Part shown: positions 16,951 to 25,210 of the stretch, in pieces
How the letters are laid out: every line of letters begins with the position of its first letter
Position numbering within the stretch: the first letter of the stretch is position 1
DNA from: Syntrophomonas zehnderi OL-4
GTDB lineage: Bacteria > Bacillota > Syntrophomonadia > Syntrophomonadales > Syntrophomonadaceae
Length of the DNA stretch: 43,571 nucleotides
Assembly: GCF_000983115.1 (NCBI RefSeq)
Contig: NZ_CGIH01000040.1
Coordinates: 1-43,571 of the forward strand
Direction: 5' to 3'
Program-made: the position numbers and the translations under genes
Notes under the pieces: model-generated
The model's input: only the letters and a program-made list of their open reading frames with translations
What the model was told of the DNA's origin: nothing
The model's database searches: none

Positions 16951-17012
16951 TACGCGCCTGATATTAGCTTACTTAAAGTTAAGCCTCAATAAGTACGGCG
17001 CGTAATTTTTTT
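16951..17012 (+). terminator. Rho-independent terminator of the trp operon
   Basis: TACGCGCC (16951-16958) pairs with GGCGCGTA (16997-17004), giving an eight-base GC-rich stem around a long AT-rich loop, followed by a run of seven T (17006-17012). It lies 17 bases after the aroF stop, marking the end of the trp operon. Confidence 0.8.
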
Positions 17013-17157
17013 GCAATTTTCTCCGGTGATTTCAAGCCATTAGTATTTAATCTTCTATCTGTTATAATGGGTTGAGATGAAGTTAGGACAGGGAACATGG
17101 AATCAAAAAAGCATTGCAAACAGGGTAGAGGCTGCCAGAAATCAGGGGGGTGCCAAT

Positions 17158-18066
17158 ATGATAATAGATAAGATTGGTCATATAAAAGATAATCTTTATT
17201 GCCTGGGTTATGAGGAATGCCCCATATATCTTTGGGATGGAGCGAAACCCGCGATATTTGATGCAGGGGTAACCTGCGCTGGAAAAGTATACGCTGAATC
17301 TATCCGTTCTATCCTTAAGGAACGGCAACCAGCGGTGCTTTTTTTGACTCATGTCCATTGGGATCATTGTGGTGCGGCTGCCTACCTGAAAAAAGCCTTC
17401 CCGGAGATGCAAATTGCCGCCACCTCCATAGCTGAAAGTATTTTGCAGCGTCCCAACGCGTTGGCCCTGATCAGCAAGCTAAATGCAGATTCCCTGGATA
17501 GGATGAGTTTAATGCCGGGCTTTGATCGTGTCCAGATGAATACCGAACCTTTTGCTCCTTTTGAGATCGATATAAAATTGCAGGACGGTCAGGTCTTTGA
17601 TTTAGGAGACGGGACTAAGCTTAAAGTGCTGGCTACACCTGGTCATACTAAAGATCACCATAGTTTTTACCTGCCCGCTGAAAAAATTCTTTTTGCCGGT
17701 GAAGCAGCCGGGGTCTACTACAGTCCCGAGGTGGTTACAACTGAGTTTGTCTATAATTACGATGCCTATTTGTCTTCCCTGCAGCGCTTGGCCGCCCTCC
17801 CCTCAGATATTTTTTGCCAGGGGCATTATTCTATCTTGGCTGGGCGGGAAGAAATCAAGGGCTTTTTAGAAAAATCAATCAACGCAACGATTGGTTTCAA
17901 GAAAAGAGTCCTGGAACTTCTTAAAGAGGAAAACGGCTCCATCGAGAAGGTAATCTCCAGGGCCAAAGCCGAATACTACGACCCTTTCCCGGCTCTCAAG
18001 CAGCCGGAAGATCCCTATCTCCTGAATCTAAAGGCCAAGGTAGCCCATCTGGCCGCCCAAGCATAA
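17158..18066 (+). CDS. MBL-fold metallohydrolase
   Basis: Metallo-beta-lactamase-fold hydrolase, probably cytosolic, of unknown substrate. The di-metal signature THVHWDHCGAA lies near residues 62-72, with later ligands in ATPGHTKDHHSFYL and FAGEAAG and a final His in CQGHYS. The ATG at 17158 has AGGGGGGTG just upstream, giving 302 residues beginning MIIDKIGHIKDNLYCLG; the open frame continues to 17077 but those residues are not family-like and would start only a few bases after a TATAAT (17063-17068). Such proteins include glyoxalase II-like and lactonase-like enzymes; nothing here decides between them. It stands alone, downstream of the trp terminator. Confidence 0.85.
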   Translation: MIIDKIGHIKDNLYCLGYEECPIYLWDGAKPAIFDAGVTCAGKVYAESIRSILKERQPAVLFLTHVHWDHCGAAAYLKKAFPEMQIAATSIAESILQRPNALALISKLNADSLDRMSLMPGFDRVQMNTEPFAPFEIDIKLQDGQVFDLGDGTKLKVLATPGHTKDHHSFYLPAEKILFAGEAAGVYYSPEVVTTEFVYNYDAYLSSLQRLAALPSDIFCQGHYSILAGREEIKGFLEKSINATIGFKKRVLELLKEENGSIEKVISRAKAEYYDPFPALKQPEDPYLLNLKAKVAHLAAQA

Positions 18067-18104
18067 ACAGCAGCCTCAAAATTAAGTCGTGTTTTTAGTA
18101 ATTA

Positions 18105-18144
18105 AATAGATGCGGATTACGTGGATTTATGCGGGTTCACGCGG
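18105..18144 (+). repeat. Degenerate ACGCGGAT-type dispersed repeat copy
   Basis: ATAGATGCGGATTACGTGG, then ATTTATGCGG and GTTCACGCGG, shortly after the stop of the MBL gene. It is a diverged member of the family at 3141 and 5483, again at a gene end. Confidence 0.55.
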
Positions 18145-18263
18145 TTTTAACATACACAAGACCAAGCTAACCGGAAATTTTTAGGCAACGACCTCCGGTT
18201 GCTTTAATTAATAATACGCTAACTGCGGCATCATCGTTTATTTTTTAAAAAACCCGCTAATTA

Positions 18264-18302
18264 GGTGCCAAAAGGTGTCAAAAGAACCGTCCCCATGGCA
18301 CC
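18264..18302. repeat. REP-like palindrome containing GAACCGTCCCC
   Basis: GGTGCCA (18264-18270) and TGGCACC (18296-18302) form a perfect 7-base inverted repeat around a segment with GGTGTCAAAAGAACCGTCCCC. The piece GAACCGTCCCC (18284-18294) recurs exactly, in inverse orientation, at 43264-43274 next to the transposase remnant. A GTGTCA core precedes it. Sequences of this kind are met as dispersed REP-like elements in many bacteria; that general statement is from memory. It lies just past the stop of the leftward MORN gene. Confidence 0.5.
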
Positions 18303-18312
18303 GTTGGCAGGT

Positions 18313-18609
18313 TTAATTGGGCTCGTTGTATTTCCAGTTGCCTTGGTGACGGATGCTGCCATTTTTATAGTAAGCTGTGCCTGTACCGTGTCTGAGCCCA
18401 TTTTTATACTCGCCTTCATAGCGTAAGGTACCGTCTGGATAGTATTCTCTACCATAACCTTCCTGTTTGCCTTTCACCCAATCGCCCTCGTAGATACCGC
18501 CGTTTCTGAATATGGCCTTGCCTTTGCCGTTGGGTTTACCTTCGCTTATTTCCCCAATGTAGTCTACGTTGACAGTATAACGTAACTCCAGGTCATTGAT
18601 TTCTGCCAT
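18313..18609 (-). CDS. MORN-repeat protein
   Basis: Small protein of 98 residues built largely of MORN repeats: DYIGEISEGKPNGKGKAIF, YEGDWVKGKQEGYGREYY, YEGEYKNGLRHGTGTAYY and a shorter final HQGNWKYN. Each has the G-x-G and aromatic spacing of the repeat. There is no signal peptide or membrane segment. MORN repeats form an extended beta-meander and are linked to protein or lipid contacts; no enzymatic function can be claimed. The start is ATG at 18609, with a GGGGGTGGA-like purine stretch upstream on the minus strand. The 221-base divergent gap to the next gene includes an AT-rich inverted repeat, ATACCA (18658-18663) with TGGTAT (18680-18685), a possible operator. Confidence 0.8.
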   Translation of the reverse strand: MAEINDLELRYTVNVDYIGEISEGKPNGKGKAIFRNGGIYEGDWVKGKQEGYGREYYPDGTLRYEGEYKNGLRHGTGTAYYKNGSIRHQGNWKYNEPN

Positions 18610-18830
18610 CTAAAATCCACCCCCCACTATTTCTACATAAAAATTACCAACTTAATCATACCATTATTATATAGTAAAGTGGTATACATATTATGAAATG
18701 GTTAAAGTAAATTAAATGGTAATGTGTTTGCGGATATCATGGTTGTAGTGAATTTTACTCGATTTCTAAAACATCGGGCAGCCTAAAACCATGAATAATT
18801 AAGATTCTGTTGTGGAAAGGTGGAGTATTT

Positions 18831-19424
18831 TTGTCAAGTATACTAAGCAATTATTTTTTGCAACGACTTATTTCCAAAATTGTAGCGCTAGACTATCTCA
18901 TACAACAAAAGATAATGGCTGCCAATACCCCCTGGTTAAGTCAGGTTATGGCGGTTATTACCAATCTAGGGTCGCCACTGGCCTATATAACTATTGCTGT
19001 TCTGGTTTTTATAGGGCTGGGCTGGCAGAAAAGATGGTGGGAGGCGCTTTTTTCTATCAGCAGCCTGTTTTCTGCCTGGGTTTTAATGGGGTTTTTGAAA
19101 AATATTATTGCCAGACCGCGCCCTTTGGGTGAAGCCCTTACTATTGCAACGGGTTTTAGCTTTCCTAGCGGACACGCCATGCTATCCCTGGCCTTCTATG
19201 GTTTTCTGGCCCTGGTGGTGTCAGGGGATTGCCCGCCTAAATACAGATCTCTTATCCGGGTCGGTTTTTCGGTTTTAATTCTGATTATCGGTTTCAGTCG
19301 GGTTTATCTGAATGTTCATTATACCAGTGATGTACTGGCCGGGTATATTTTGGGGGCTTTAATACTGGCAGTTAATTGGTGGGTGATGAAGAAAACTATG
19401 AAAGCGAGCGGCGAAAGCGTATGA
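18831..19424 (+). CDS. PAP2-family membrane phosphatase
   Basis: Membrane phosphatase of the PAP2 superfamily, which includes phosphatidic acid, phosphatidylglycerophosphate and undecaprenyl-diphosphate phosphatases. The three-part active site is visible: KNIIARPRP, SFPSGHA and SRVYLNVHYTSD, the last two carrying the catalytic histidines. About five membrane helices are seen in 197 residues. TTG at 18831 was chosen because AAAGGTGGAG lies six bases upstream; the frame also runs to 18810. A role in undecaprenyl-diphosphate recycling or lipid phosphate removal is plausible, but the substrate cannot be read from the sequence. Confidence 0.87.
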   Translation: MSSILSNYFLQRLISKIVALDYLIQQKIMAANTPWLSQVMAVITNLGSPLAYITIAVLVFIGLGWQKRWWEALFSISSLFSAWVLMGFLKNIIARPRPLGEALTIATGFSFPSGHAMLSLAFYGFLALVVSGDCPPKYRSLIRVGFSVLILIIGFSRVYLNVHYTSDVLAGYILGALILAVNWWVMKKTMKASGESV

Positions 19425-19450
19425 TAGTATATAACCGGAAACAATGAGGC

Positions 19451-19726
19451 TTGGTATCGGTTAAATTGCTGTTTAGAACAAATCTTCTTAAAGTTGCTAA
19501 GGATGTTTTGAGGTTGGGGCGGGAAAAGCCCATAGAAAAACGTGTCTTGATGGGGCTTTTTTTAACGAGTTCTATTTTGCTTGCGCCAATTTTTTTGGGC
19601 TTTTCTAACCTCTTTGCCTTCCTGGGAAAAGATGCGCTGGTTTTTATCCTGGCGGGCCTTGCCGCCTATGAATTCATTCTCAAGCCCCCGGGCAACCACC
19701 AGGGTATTCCCTTCGTCATACGTTAA
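19451..19726 (+). CDS. Doubtful small membrane ORF overlapping the Smr gene
   Basis: Open frame of 91 residues from TTG 19451. The first 35 residues are basic and amphipathic, followed by two hydrophobic stretches (about residues 34-52 and 60-75). I do not recognise it. Its last 165 bases lie antisense to the Smr gene at 19562-19975, where the opposite strand encodes a Lys/Arg-rich tail, so the hydrophobic pattern may be a mirror of that composition. The ribosome site is weak (AATGAGG, only two bases before the start). Reported because 19425-19561 would otherwise be empty. Confidence 0.25.
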   Translation: MVSVKLLFRTNLLKVAKDVLRLGREKPIEKRVLMGLFLTSSILLAPIFLGFSNLFAFLGKDALVFILAGLAAYEFILKPPGNHQGIPFVIR

Positions 19727-19975
19727 GGCCACCGGCCAGTCTGATTCGCCATAAATGACTCGGTAGCCCGACTCCCTTAGCAGCTGTTCTTCTTTTAACA
19801 TTTTGCGTATTTCTGACTTTAAGACCGCAAAATTATTCGCACTATGATGGCCTTTGCCATGATTTATGACCAGGACATCTACGCCATGTTTTATGCACCA
19901 ATCTAAATTCAACTGGGTTTTTTGCCGGGCTTCCTGCAGGTTGAGTCCATGTAGATTCAAGTTTTCAACTTTCAA
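19562..19975 (-). CDS. Smr-domain protein
   Basis: Small stand-alone Smr (MutS2 C-terminal-like) protein of 137 residues. The N-terminal half has LNLHGLNLQEARQKT and the diagnostic VINHGKGHHS loop, the H-G-x-G motif of the domain, expected to bind nucleic acid and in some members to cut it. The last 35 residues are very basic, ending KAQKNWRKQNRTR, fitting contact with nucleic acid. The start is TTG at 19975, with AGGAG about ten bases upstream on the minus strand; an ATG is not available near. It converges with the doubtful ORF at 19451-19726. Confidence 0.75.
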   Translation of the reverse strand: MKVENLNLHGLNLQEARQKTQLNLDWCIKHGVDVLVINHGKGHHSANNFAVLKSEIRKMLKEEQLLRESGYRVIYGESDWPVALTYDEGNTLVVARGLENEFIGGKARQDKNQRIFSQEGKEVRKAQKNWRKQNRTR

Positions 19976-20111
19976 TGGGGTAACGCTCCTTAGTAAATTT
20001 GCCTTATCATAACATATTATTAGCCCGGTTAACTAAATAAAACCAAAAAATCACTGCAAAAAACGATGCGGATAATATGGATGACACGCTTACCAATTAA
20101 AGAATAGGTTG

Positions 20112-20139
20112 TTGTACACTAAAGGGCGCTGATTATATA
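20112..20139 (+). promoter_or_regulatory. Possible promoter for the c-di-GMP gene
   Basis: TTGTAC (20112-20117), 16 bases, TATATA (20134-20139) in the 301-base gap before 20277. The same gap has a short inverted repeat GGAAGG / CCTTCC (about 20199-20217) and a faint ATGCGGATAATATGGAT copy of the dispersed repeat near 20066. Nothing else is seen in it. Confidence 0.35.
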
Positions 20140-20276
20140 TTTGTAACACTATCATAATCGTATGGAAAAAACGCAAAAAAAATATATGTTATATGAGGGA
20201 AGGAAAAATACCTTCCTAAGAGAATTAGTTCAGAAACATCAAACTCATATTAAACCAAGATTAGGGGGGCAGGGTA

Positions 20277-23096
20277 GTGTTTTTTATGCCTGATAAGGAT
20301 ATTCAAGCCATACCAGGTGCTGTTGAACAGATTACTTATTTAAGTGCTGTTTTAGATAAATCTGCCCTGGCATTTGTGTCTTTTAATGAGGCCGGCCAAG
20401 TTGTCGCTTGCAACTCCTGTTTCAGGAATATGTTGGGATACAGTTTTGACGATATGATTACCTTGAAATGGGATGAAGACATTTGTGTTTCCGGCGGAAG
20501 TCCCAACAATGCTATGTTTAAACAAGCATTAATTAACAGTAAACAGGCGCAGCGTTATGAGAAGGAATACCGCTGCAAGGACGGCAGTCTGATTACGGTG
20601 GAAGTGTTGCTGCAAGCCATCTTAACCGAGAACTTTATCTGGTATTATGCCATATTGTTAGACATCAGCGAACGTAAAAAAGCCGAGCGTGCTTTGGCCG
20701 GGTATTTCTATGAGCGCATGAGGCGGGAAGAGGAGCTGCTAAAAAGCAATCAGGCCTTAACCAGGATTGAAATTGAGCTGAGTGCTGCCAACCAGCAGTT
20801 GATGGCTACCGAAGAGGAATTGCGTAATCAGCTGGAAGAACTTGAAGACAACCGCAAACATCTGAATAATGCGCACCAGCAGCTTACCGCGATCCTGGAT
20901 TTCCTGCCCGATGCGGCCTGCGTTATTAATCGCGAAGGCGAAATAAAACTATGGAACCGGGCTATGGAAGAGCTCACCCAGTTTAAATCCCTGGAAATGC
21001 TGGGTAAAAACAATTTTGGGTATACGCTGCCTTTTTATGGTCAAAGCCAACCTGCACTGATCGATATAGTAATGATCCCGCCCGCGGAAAGGCAGCAAAA
21101 GTATCCGGGGGTTTCGGATGAAAACGGAATCCTTTCCCTGGAGGGGTTTTTCCCCTTAATCGCTGGCGGGGCATACCTGCAATGCAAGGCGGCGGCGCTC
21201 TTTGACAAAGACGGGCGGGTAACCGGCGCTATTGAAACTATCCGCGATATCAGCAAACAAAAACAAATAGAAAGGGAATTAATCAGCAGCGAAGCCCGGT
21301 ATCGCAATATTCTCGAAAACATTGAAGAAGGCTATTTTGAAGTGGACATTAAAGGCAATTATACTTTTTTTAATCCCTATCTGCAAAAATATCTGGGGTA
21401 CAGCCGGGATGAATTAGCCGGCATGAATTATAGGAATCTGATGGATAAAGAAAATGCCCGGAAGGTATGGGATACCTTTAACAAGGTTTATTGCAACCGT
21501 CAAACAGTACGGGAATTTGGCTGGTATGTATTAGATAAAAATCGGCAGCGGCTGTATGTTGAAACAACCGTTTCGCCCATTTTGGAAAATGATCAGGTGG
21601 TTGGATTTCGCGGGATTGTGCGTGATCTGACCCAGCGCCAGAAGGCTCATGAAGCTTTACAGGCCAGTGAAGCCAGGTACCGGGGGATTGTTGAGGATCA
21701 AACCGAGCTAATCTGTAGATTTCAGCCGGATGGCAGCCTGACTTTCGTAAATGAAGCCTATTGCCGTTATTTTAAGCAGTCGCGGGAGGAACTAATCACC
21801 AGTCCTTTTTTGGCCAATATTCTGGAAGAGGATCGCAATATCCTGGATGCGGCAATTGCCGGTCTAAGTGCGGAAAATCCGGTTTCTACAACGGAAATAA
21901 GGGTAGCAGTGGCAGGAAAAACGTGTTGGAATTCCTGGACCCATCGGGTGATCTATGATGATAGGGGCAAACTGGTGGATATACAATCGGTTGGAAGGGA
22001 TATTACCGAAATGAAAGAAGCCCTTTTCAGGCTGCAATATCTGAGTATGCATGATTCATTAACCGATTTATATAATCGCTTCTACTTTGAGGAGGAGATG
22101 CGTCGCCTGGAAAGTGTGCGCTATAACCCTGTAGCTATGATAATCTTTGATGTGGATGGTTTGAAATTAGTCAACGATACCTTGGGTCACGACAAGGGGG
22201 ATCAGCTATTAATCAACACAGCCAATATTATACGCAAATCCTTCCGTAAGGAGGATGTGGTTGCCCGGGTTGGGGGCGATGAATTTGCCGTTTTATTGCC
22301 CAGAACACCCCAAAATCAGGTAGAAGAAGCCCTGAAAAGAACAAATGAGCGTATAAAAAAATACAACTCAAGTCATCCCGAGTTGCCTTTAAGCCTGTCA
22401 GCCGGTTATGCCTTGCGTAAAGATGATTCGTTAACCATGAATGATATTTTCAAGGAAGCTGATAACAAGATGTATCGCCAGAAGCTACACAGTCAGCAAA
22501 GTAATCGTAGTGTGCTGGTTCAAACCCTGATGAAAGCTCTGGAAGCCCGCGATTATATAACCGAGGGGCATGGTGATAGACTCCAGTTACTGGTCGGTAA
22601 AATGGCTGAACTCCTTGATTTGCCTGATTCGACTGTAAAAGATTTATGTCTTTTGGCTCAGTTTCATGATATAGGTAAGGTAGGCGTGCCTGATGCGATC
22701 CTGTTTAAAAAAGGGCCTTTAAATACGCGGGAATATGCGGAGATGCAGAGACACTCTGAAATAGGACACCGTATTGCCTTGGCCGCACCGGATCTGGTTT
22801 TGATTGCTGATTGGATTCTTAAACACCATGAGTGGTGGGACGGAACAGGTTATCCGCTCGGTTTGAAAGGGGAAGATATTCCTCTTGAATGTCGCGCGCT
22901 GGCTATTGCCGATGCTTATGATGCCATGACCAATGACCGCCCCTACCGGCAAGCCATGCCTTCCGAGGCTGCCCTGGAGGAAATCCAGAAGGCTGCCGGA
23001 ACGCAATTTGACCCGTTTTTGGTCAGGGTGTTTTTGCAGGTCGTAACTGGAGATTCTGATTTCCAAATCTTTAATCAAGAGGTCTCCTCATCATGA
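20277..23096 (+). CDS. PAS-GGDEF-HD-GYP cyclic di-GMP signalling protein
   Basis: A 939-residue cytoplasmic sensor with no membrane helix. Order: PAS (about 22-132), a glutamate-rich coiled coil (135-203), PAS (204-330), PAS (338-455), PAS (465-580), GGDEF (583-735) and HD-GYP (745-910). The diguanylate cyclase core has GGDEF intact at 666-670 and an RxxD inhibitory site at Arg657/Asp660. The phosphodiesterase has FHDIGK (His797-Asp798), the HHE of HHEWWDGTGYP at 850-852 and the GYP at 858-860. Both activities could thus be real, with the PAS sensors choosing between them; ligands are unknown. Start is GTG 20277 after AGGGGGGCAGGG, though ATG 20286 is possible. It converges with the next gene and overlaps it by 22 bases. 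Confidence 0.92.
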   Translation: MFFMPDKDIQAIPGAVEQITYLSAVLDKSALAFVSFNEAGQVVACNSCFRNMLGYSFDDMITLKWDEDICVSGGSPNNAMFKQALINSKQAQRYEKEYRCKDGSLITVEVLLQAILTENFIWYYAILLDISERKKAERALAGYFYERMRREEELLKSNQALTRIEIELSAANQQLMATEEELRNQLEELEDNRKHLNNAHQQLTAILDFLPDAACVINREGEIKLWNRAMEELTQFKSLEMLGKNNFGYTLPFYGQSQPALIDIVMIPPAERQQKYPGVSDENGILSLEGFFPLIAGGAYLQCKAAALFDKDGRVTGAIETIRDISKQKQIERELISSEARYRNILENIEEGYFEVDIKGNYTFFNPYLQKYLGYSRDELAGMNYRNLMDKENARKVWDTFNKVYCNRQTVREFGWYVLDKNRQRLYVETTVSPILENDQVVGFRGIVRDLTQRQKAHEALQASEARYRGIVEDQTELICRFQPDGSLTFVNEAYCRYFKQSREELITSPFLANILEEDRNILDAAIAGLSAENPVSTTEIRVAVAGKTCWNSWTHRVIYDDRGKLVDIQSVGRDITEMKEALFRLQYLSMHDSLTDLYNRFYFEEEMRRLESVRYNPVAMIIFDVDGLKLVNDTLGHDKGDQLLINTANIIRKSFRKEDVVARVGGDEFAVLLPRTPQNQVEEALKRTNERIKKYNSSHPELPLSLSAGYALRKDDSLTMNDIFKEADNKMYRQKLHSQQSNRSVLVQTLMKALEARDYITEGHGDRLQLLVGKMAELLDLPDSTVKDLCLLAQFHDIGKVGVPDAILFKKGPLNTREYAEMQRHSEIGHRIALAAPDLVLIADWILKHHEWWDGTGYPLGLKGEDIPLECRALAIADAYDAMTNDRPYRQAMPSEAALEEIQKAAGTQFDPFLVRVFLQVVTGDSDFQIFNQEVSSS

Positions 23097-24415
23097 TTTG
23101 AGGGCCGGGGGATCAGCATTAACTGTTCAATTTTTTTGTTGTCCATTTTAGTGATCTTAATCTGGTATTTACCCAAGGTGAATGACTCCCCGGTTTCCGG
23201 GAAGCGGCCTAACTGACCCAATACATAACCAGCCAGGGTATTAAAATCATTTGGGATATCATTAACCGGCAGCCCCAGCTCTTCGATGGCGGCATCAATA
23301 TCCAGGCTGCCGCTTACCAGAAGCGTTCCGTCTGCCAGAAGCTTAATCTCTGGTTCTTCCTGATCAAATTCGTCTTGAATATCACCAACCAGTTCTTCCA
23401 GGATATTATCCATGGTTACGATACCGGCGGTACCGCCATATTCGTCAACGACTACCGCCATATGCTGGTGGCTTTTTTGAAATTCCTGCAAAAGCTTATC
23501 TAGGAGCATTCCCTCGGGGACAAACAGGATATCACGTTTTAATTCCGTAATACTGTCGATATTATCGTCAGCGTATAAAAGATCCTTAATGTGAATCAAG
23601 CCCAATACCCGATCAGGGCTGCCGCTGCAGATCGGAAATCTGGTATGCTTCGCTTGACGGGCAATTTTCAGATTATCTTCCAGGCTGTCATTGACATCTA
23701 AAAAGACCACCTGGGGGCGCGGAACCATGATCTCTTCGGCCACCTTTTTTTCGAATTTAAAAACATTTTGCAACAGCTCCTGCTCGCTTTTTTTAATCTG
23801 GCCTCCCTTATAGCTGGCAGATATCAACATGCGCAATTCTTCTTCGGAATGACTGCCGGTATGGGCGGGATCAGGCTCCAGTCCAAATAGCAACAATACT
23901 TTGTTGGCGGTTCCATTTAAAACAACTACCCCGGGGTAGAATAAATAATAAAAAAACTGCATGGGAGCCGCCAAACTAAGAGCCAAGGATTCAGATTTCT
24001 GGATTGCCAGGGATTTGGGAGCCAGTTCGCCAAAAACAACGTGCAGAAAAGTTATAATAAGGAAAGCAATCACGAATGATATGGAGTGAACCAATGCGGG
24101 AGCAGATAAACCCCAGCTTAAGAACAGAGGGCTTAAAAGACTGGCTATAGCCGGTTCTCCCATCCATCCTAATCCTAAACTGGCCAAGGTGATGCCCAAT
24201 TGGGATACCGACAGATAAGCGTCAATATGGGTAATGCACTGCTCGGTCCGCAGTGCGCGGCGATCTCCCTGAGCGGCTAATTGCGATATTCGGGTAGGAC
24301 GAACTTTGACAAAGGCAAACTCAGCGGCTACAAACAGGGCGTTTAACGCCACCAGCAGCAGGGCGCCCAGGATTTTTAAAATACTGACAAGACTACCGGC
24401 TATTGCTTGTTCCAT
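23075..24415 (-). CDS. CNNM/CorC-family membrane protein (DUF21-CBS-CorC)
   Basis: Integral membrane protein of the hemolysin C / CorC / CNNM family, linked to magnesium and cobalt export. Order: DUF21 membrane domain with about four helices (residues 8-195), a CBS pair (about 205-330, including EEIMVPRPQVVFLD and FPICSGSPDRVLGLIHIKDLL as separate parts), and a CorC/HlyC domain (about 345-430) with GGTAGIVTMDNILEELVGDI and DFNTLAGYVLGQLG. The start is ATG 24415 with GGAGGGAT upstream on the minus strand; 446 residues is standard. Ion specificity cannot be read from the sequence. Confidence 0.9.
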   Translation of the reverse strand: MEQAIAGSLVSILKILGALLLVALNALFVAAEFAFVKVRPTRISQLAAQGDRRALRTEQCITHIDAYLSVSQLGITLASLGLGWMGEPAIASLLSPLFLSWGLSAPALVHSISFVIAFLIITFLHVVFGELAPKSLAIQKSESLALSLAAPMQFFYYLFYPGVVVLNGTANKVLLLFGLEPDPAHTGSHSEEELRMLISASYKGGQIKKSEQELLQNVFKFEKKVAEEIMVPRPQVVFLDVNDSLEDNLKIARQAKHTRFPICSGSPDRVLGLIHIKDLLYADDNIDSITELKRDILFVPEGMLLDKLLQEFQKSHQHMAVVVDEYGGTAGIVTMDNILEELVGDIQDEFDQEEPEIKLLADGTLLVSGSLDIDAAIEELGLPVNDIPNDFNTLAGYVLGQLGRFPETGESFTLGKYQIKITKMDNKKIEQLMLIPRPSNHDEETS

Positions 24416-24605
24416 AAGCGTCCGATCCCTCCAGATTGGTTTTGCGTTTGCCTTTACTATATTACACTATATTAATTATGGACGAAAAGCATTTTACTAA
24501 TCCATTTCGCTGTCAAAGGTTTTTTGCGGCAGAAAAACAGGGCAGAACCGGCCTTAAGTTTTAGTGATCGTAACCATATGTCGGCCAGATAAACCTGGGG
24601 CTGCG

Positions 24606-24634
24606 TTGCGCCGAAACTGTCAAGTTGTTATAAT
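24606..24634 (+). promoter_or_regulatory. Probable promoter of hpt-guaA
   Basis: TTGCGC (24606-24611), 17 bases, TATAAT (24629-24634), about 26 bases before the hpt start. The -10 is perfect and the -35 partial. No purine riboswitch fold is evident in the short leader. Confidence 0.5.
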
Positions 24635-24660
24635 CCTAGTTATAAAAGGGAGGGATATTC

Positions 24661-25200
24661 TTGAATCTCGATGAAATAACGGTCTTGTATACGGCAGAAG
24701 AAATCCAGGAAAAGGTATGTGAGATGGGGCGGGCGATCAGCTTTGATTACGAAGGGGAAAGCCTGCTGGTAGTAGGCATTTTAAAAGGAGCATTTATTTT
24801 TATGGCCGATCTGGTCAGACAGATCAAGCTGCCTTTGCAACTTGATTTTATAGATGTATCCAGTTATGGGAATTCAACCGTTTCCTCGGGTGAAGTGCGG
24901 ATTATGAAGGATCTGGAATATTCGATTAAAGGCAAAAACGTATTGATTGTTGAGGATATAGTGGACAGTGGTCTGACCTTATATTATATTACCGAAATAT
25001 TAAAAAAAAGATCTCCCCAAAGCGTTCGCATAGCCTGCCTCCTGGATAAGCCATCCCGCCGTAAAAGTCCTGCCTACCCGGATTATGTAGGTTTTACTAT
25101 TCCGGATGAGTTTATAGTAGGTTATGGTCTGGACTATGACGAAAAATATCGTGAATATCCGGATATTTGTATATTAAAACCGTCAGTATATGAGAAATAG
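24661..25200 (+). CDS. hpt: Hypoxanthine phosphoribosyltransferase
   Basis: Purine salvage enzyme making IMP (and often GMP) from hypoxanthine or guanine and PRPP. The PRPP-binding loop [14 protein letters not shown] is clear, and [17 protein letters not shown] and [17 protein letters not shown] match the N-terminal half of bacterial Hpt. The TTG start at 24661 follows AAGGGAGGG. The product has 179 residues. guaA begins 11 bases downstream, so the pair links IMP/GMP salvage with GMP synthesis. Confidence 0.95.
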   Translation: MNLDEITVLYTAEEIQEKVCEMGRAISFDYEGESLLVVGILKGAFIFMADLVRQIKLPLQLDFIDVSSYGNSTVSSGEVRIMKDLEYSIKGKNVLIVEDIVDSGLTLYYITEILKKRSPQSVRIACLLDKPSRRKSPAYPDYVGFTIPDEFIVGYGLDYDEKYREYPDICILKPSVYEK

Positions 25201-25210
25201 AGGTGTAAAG

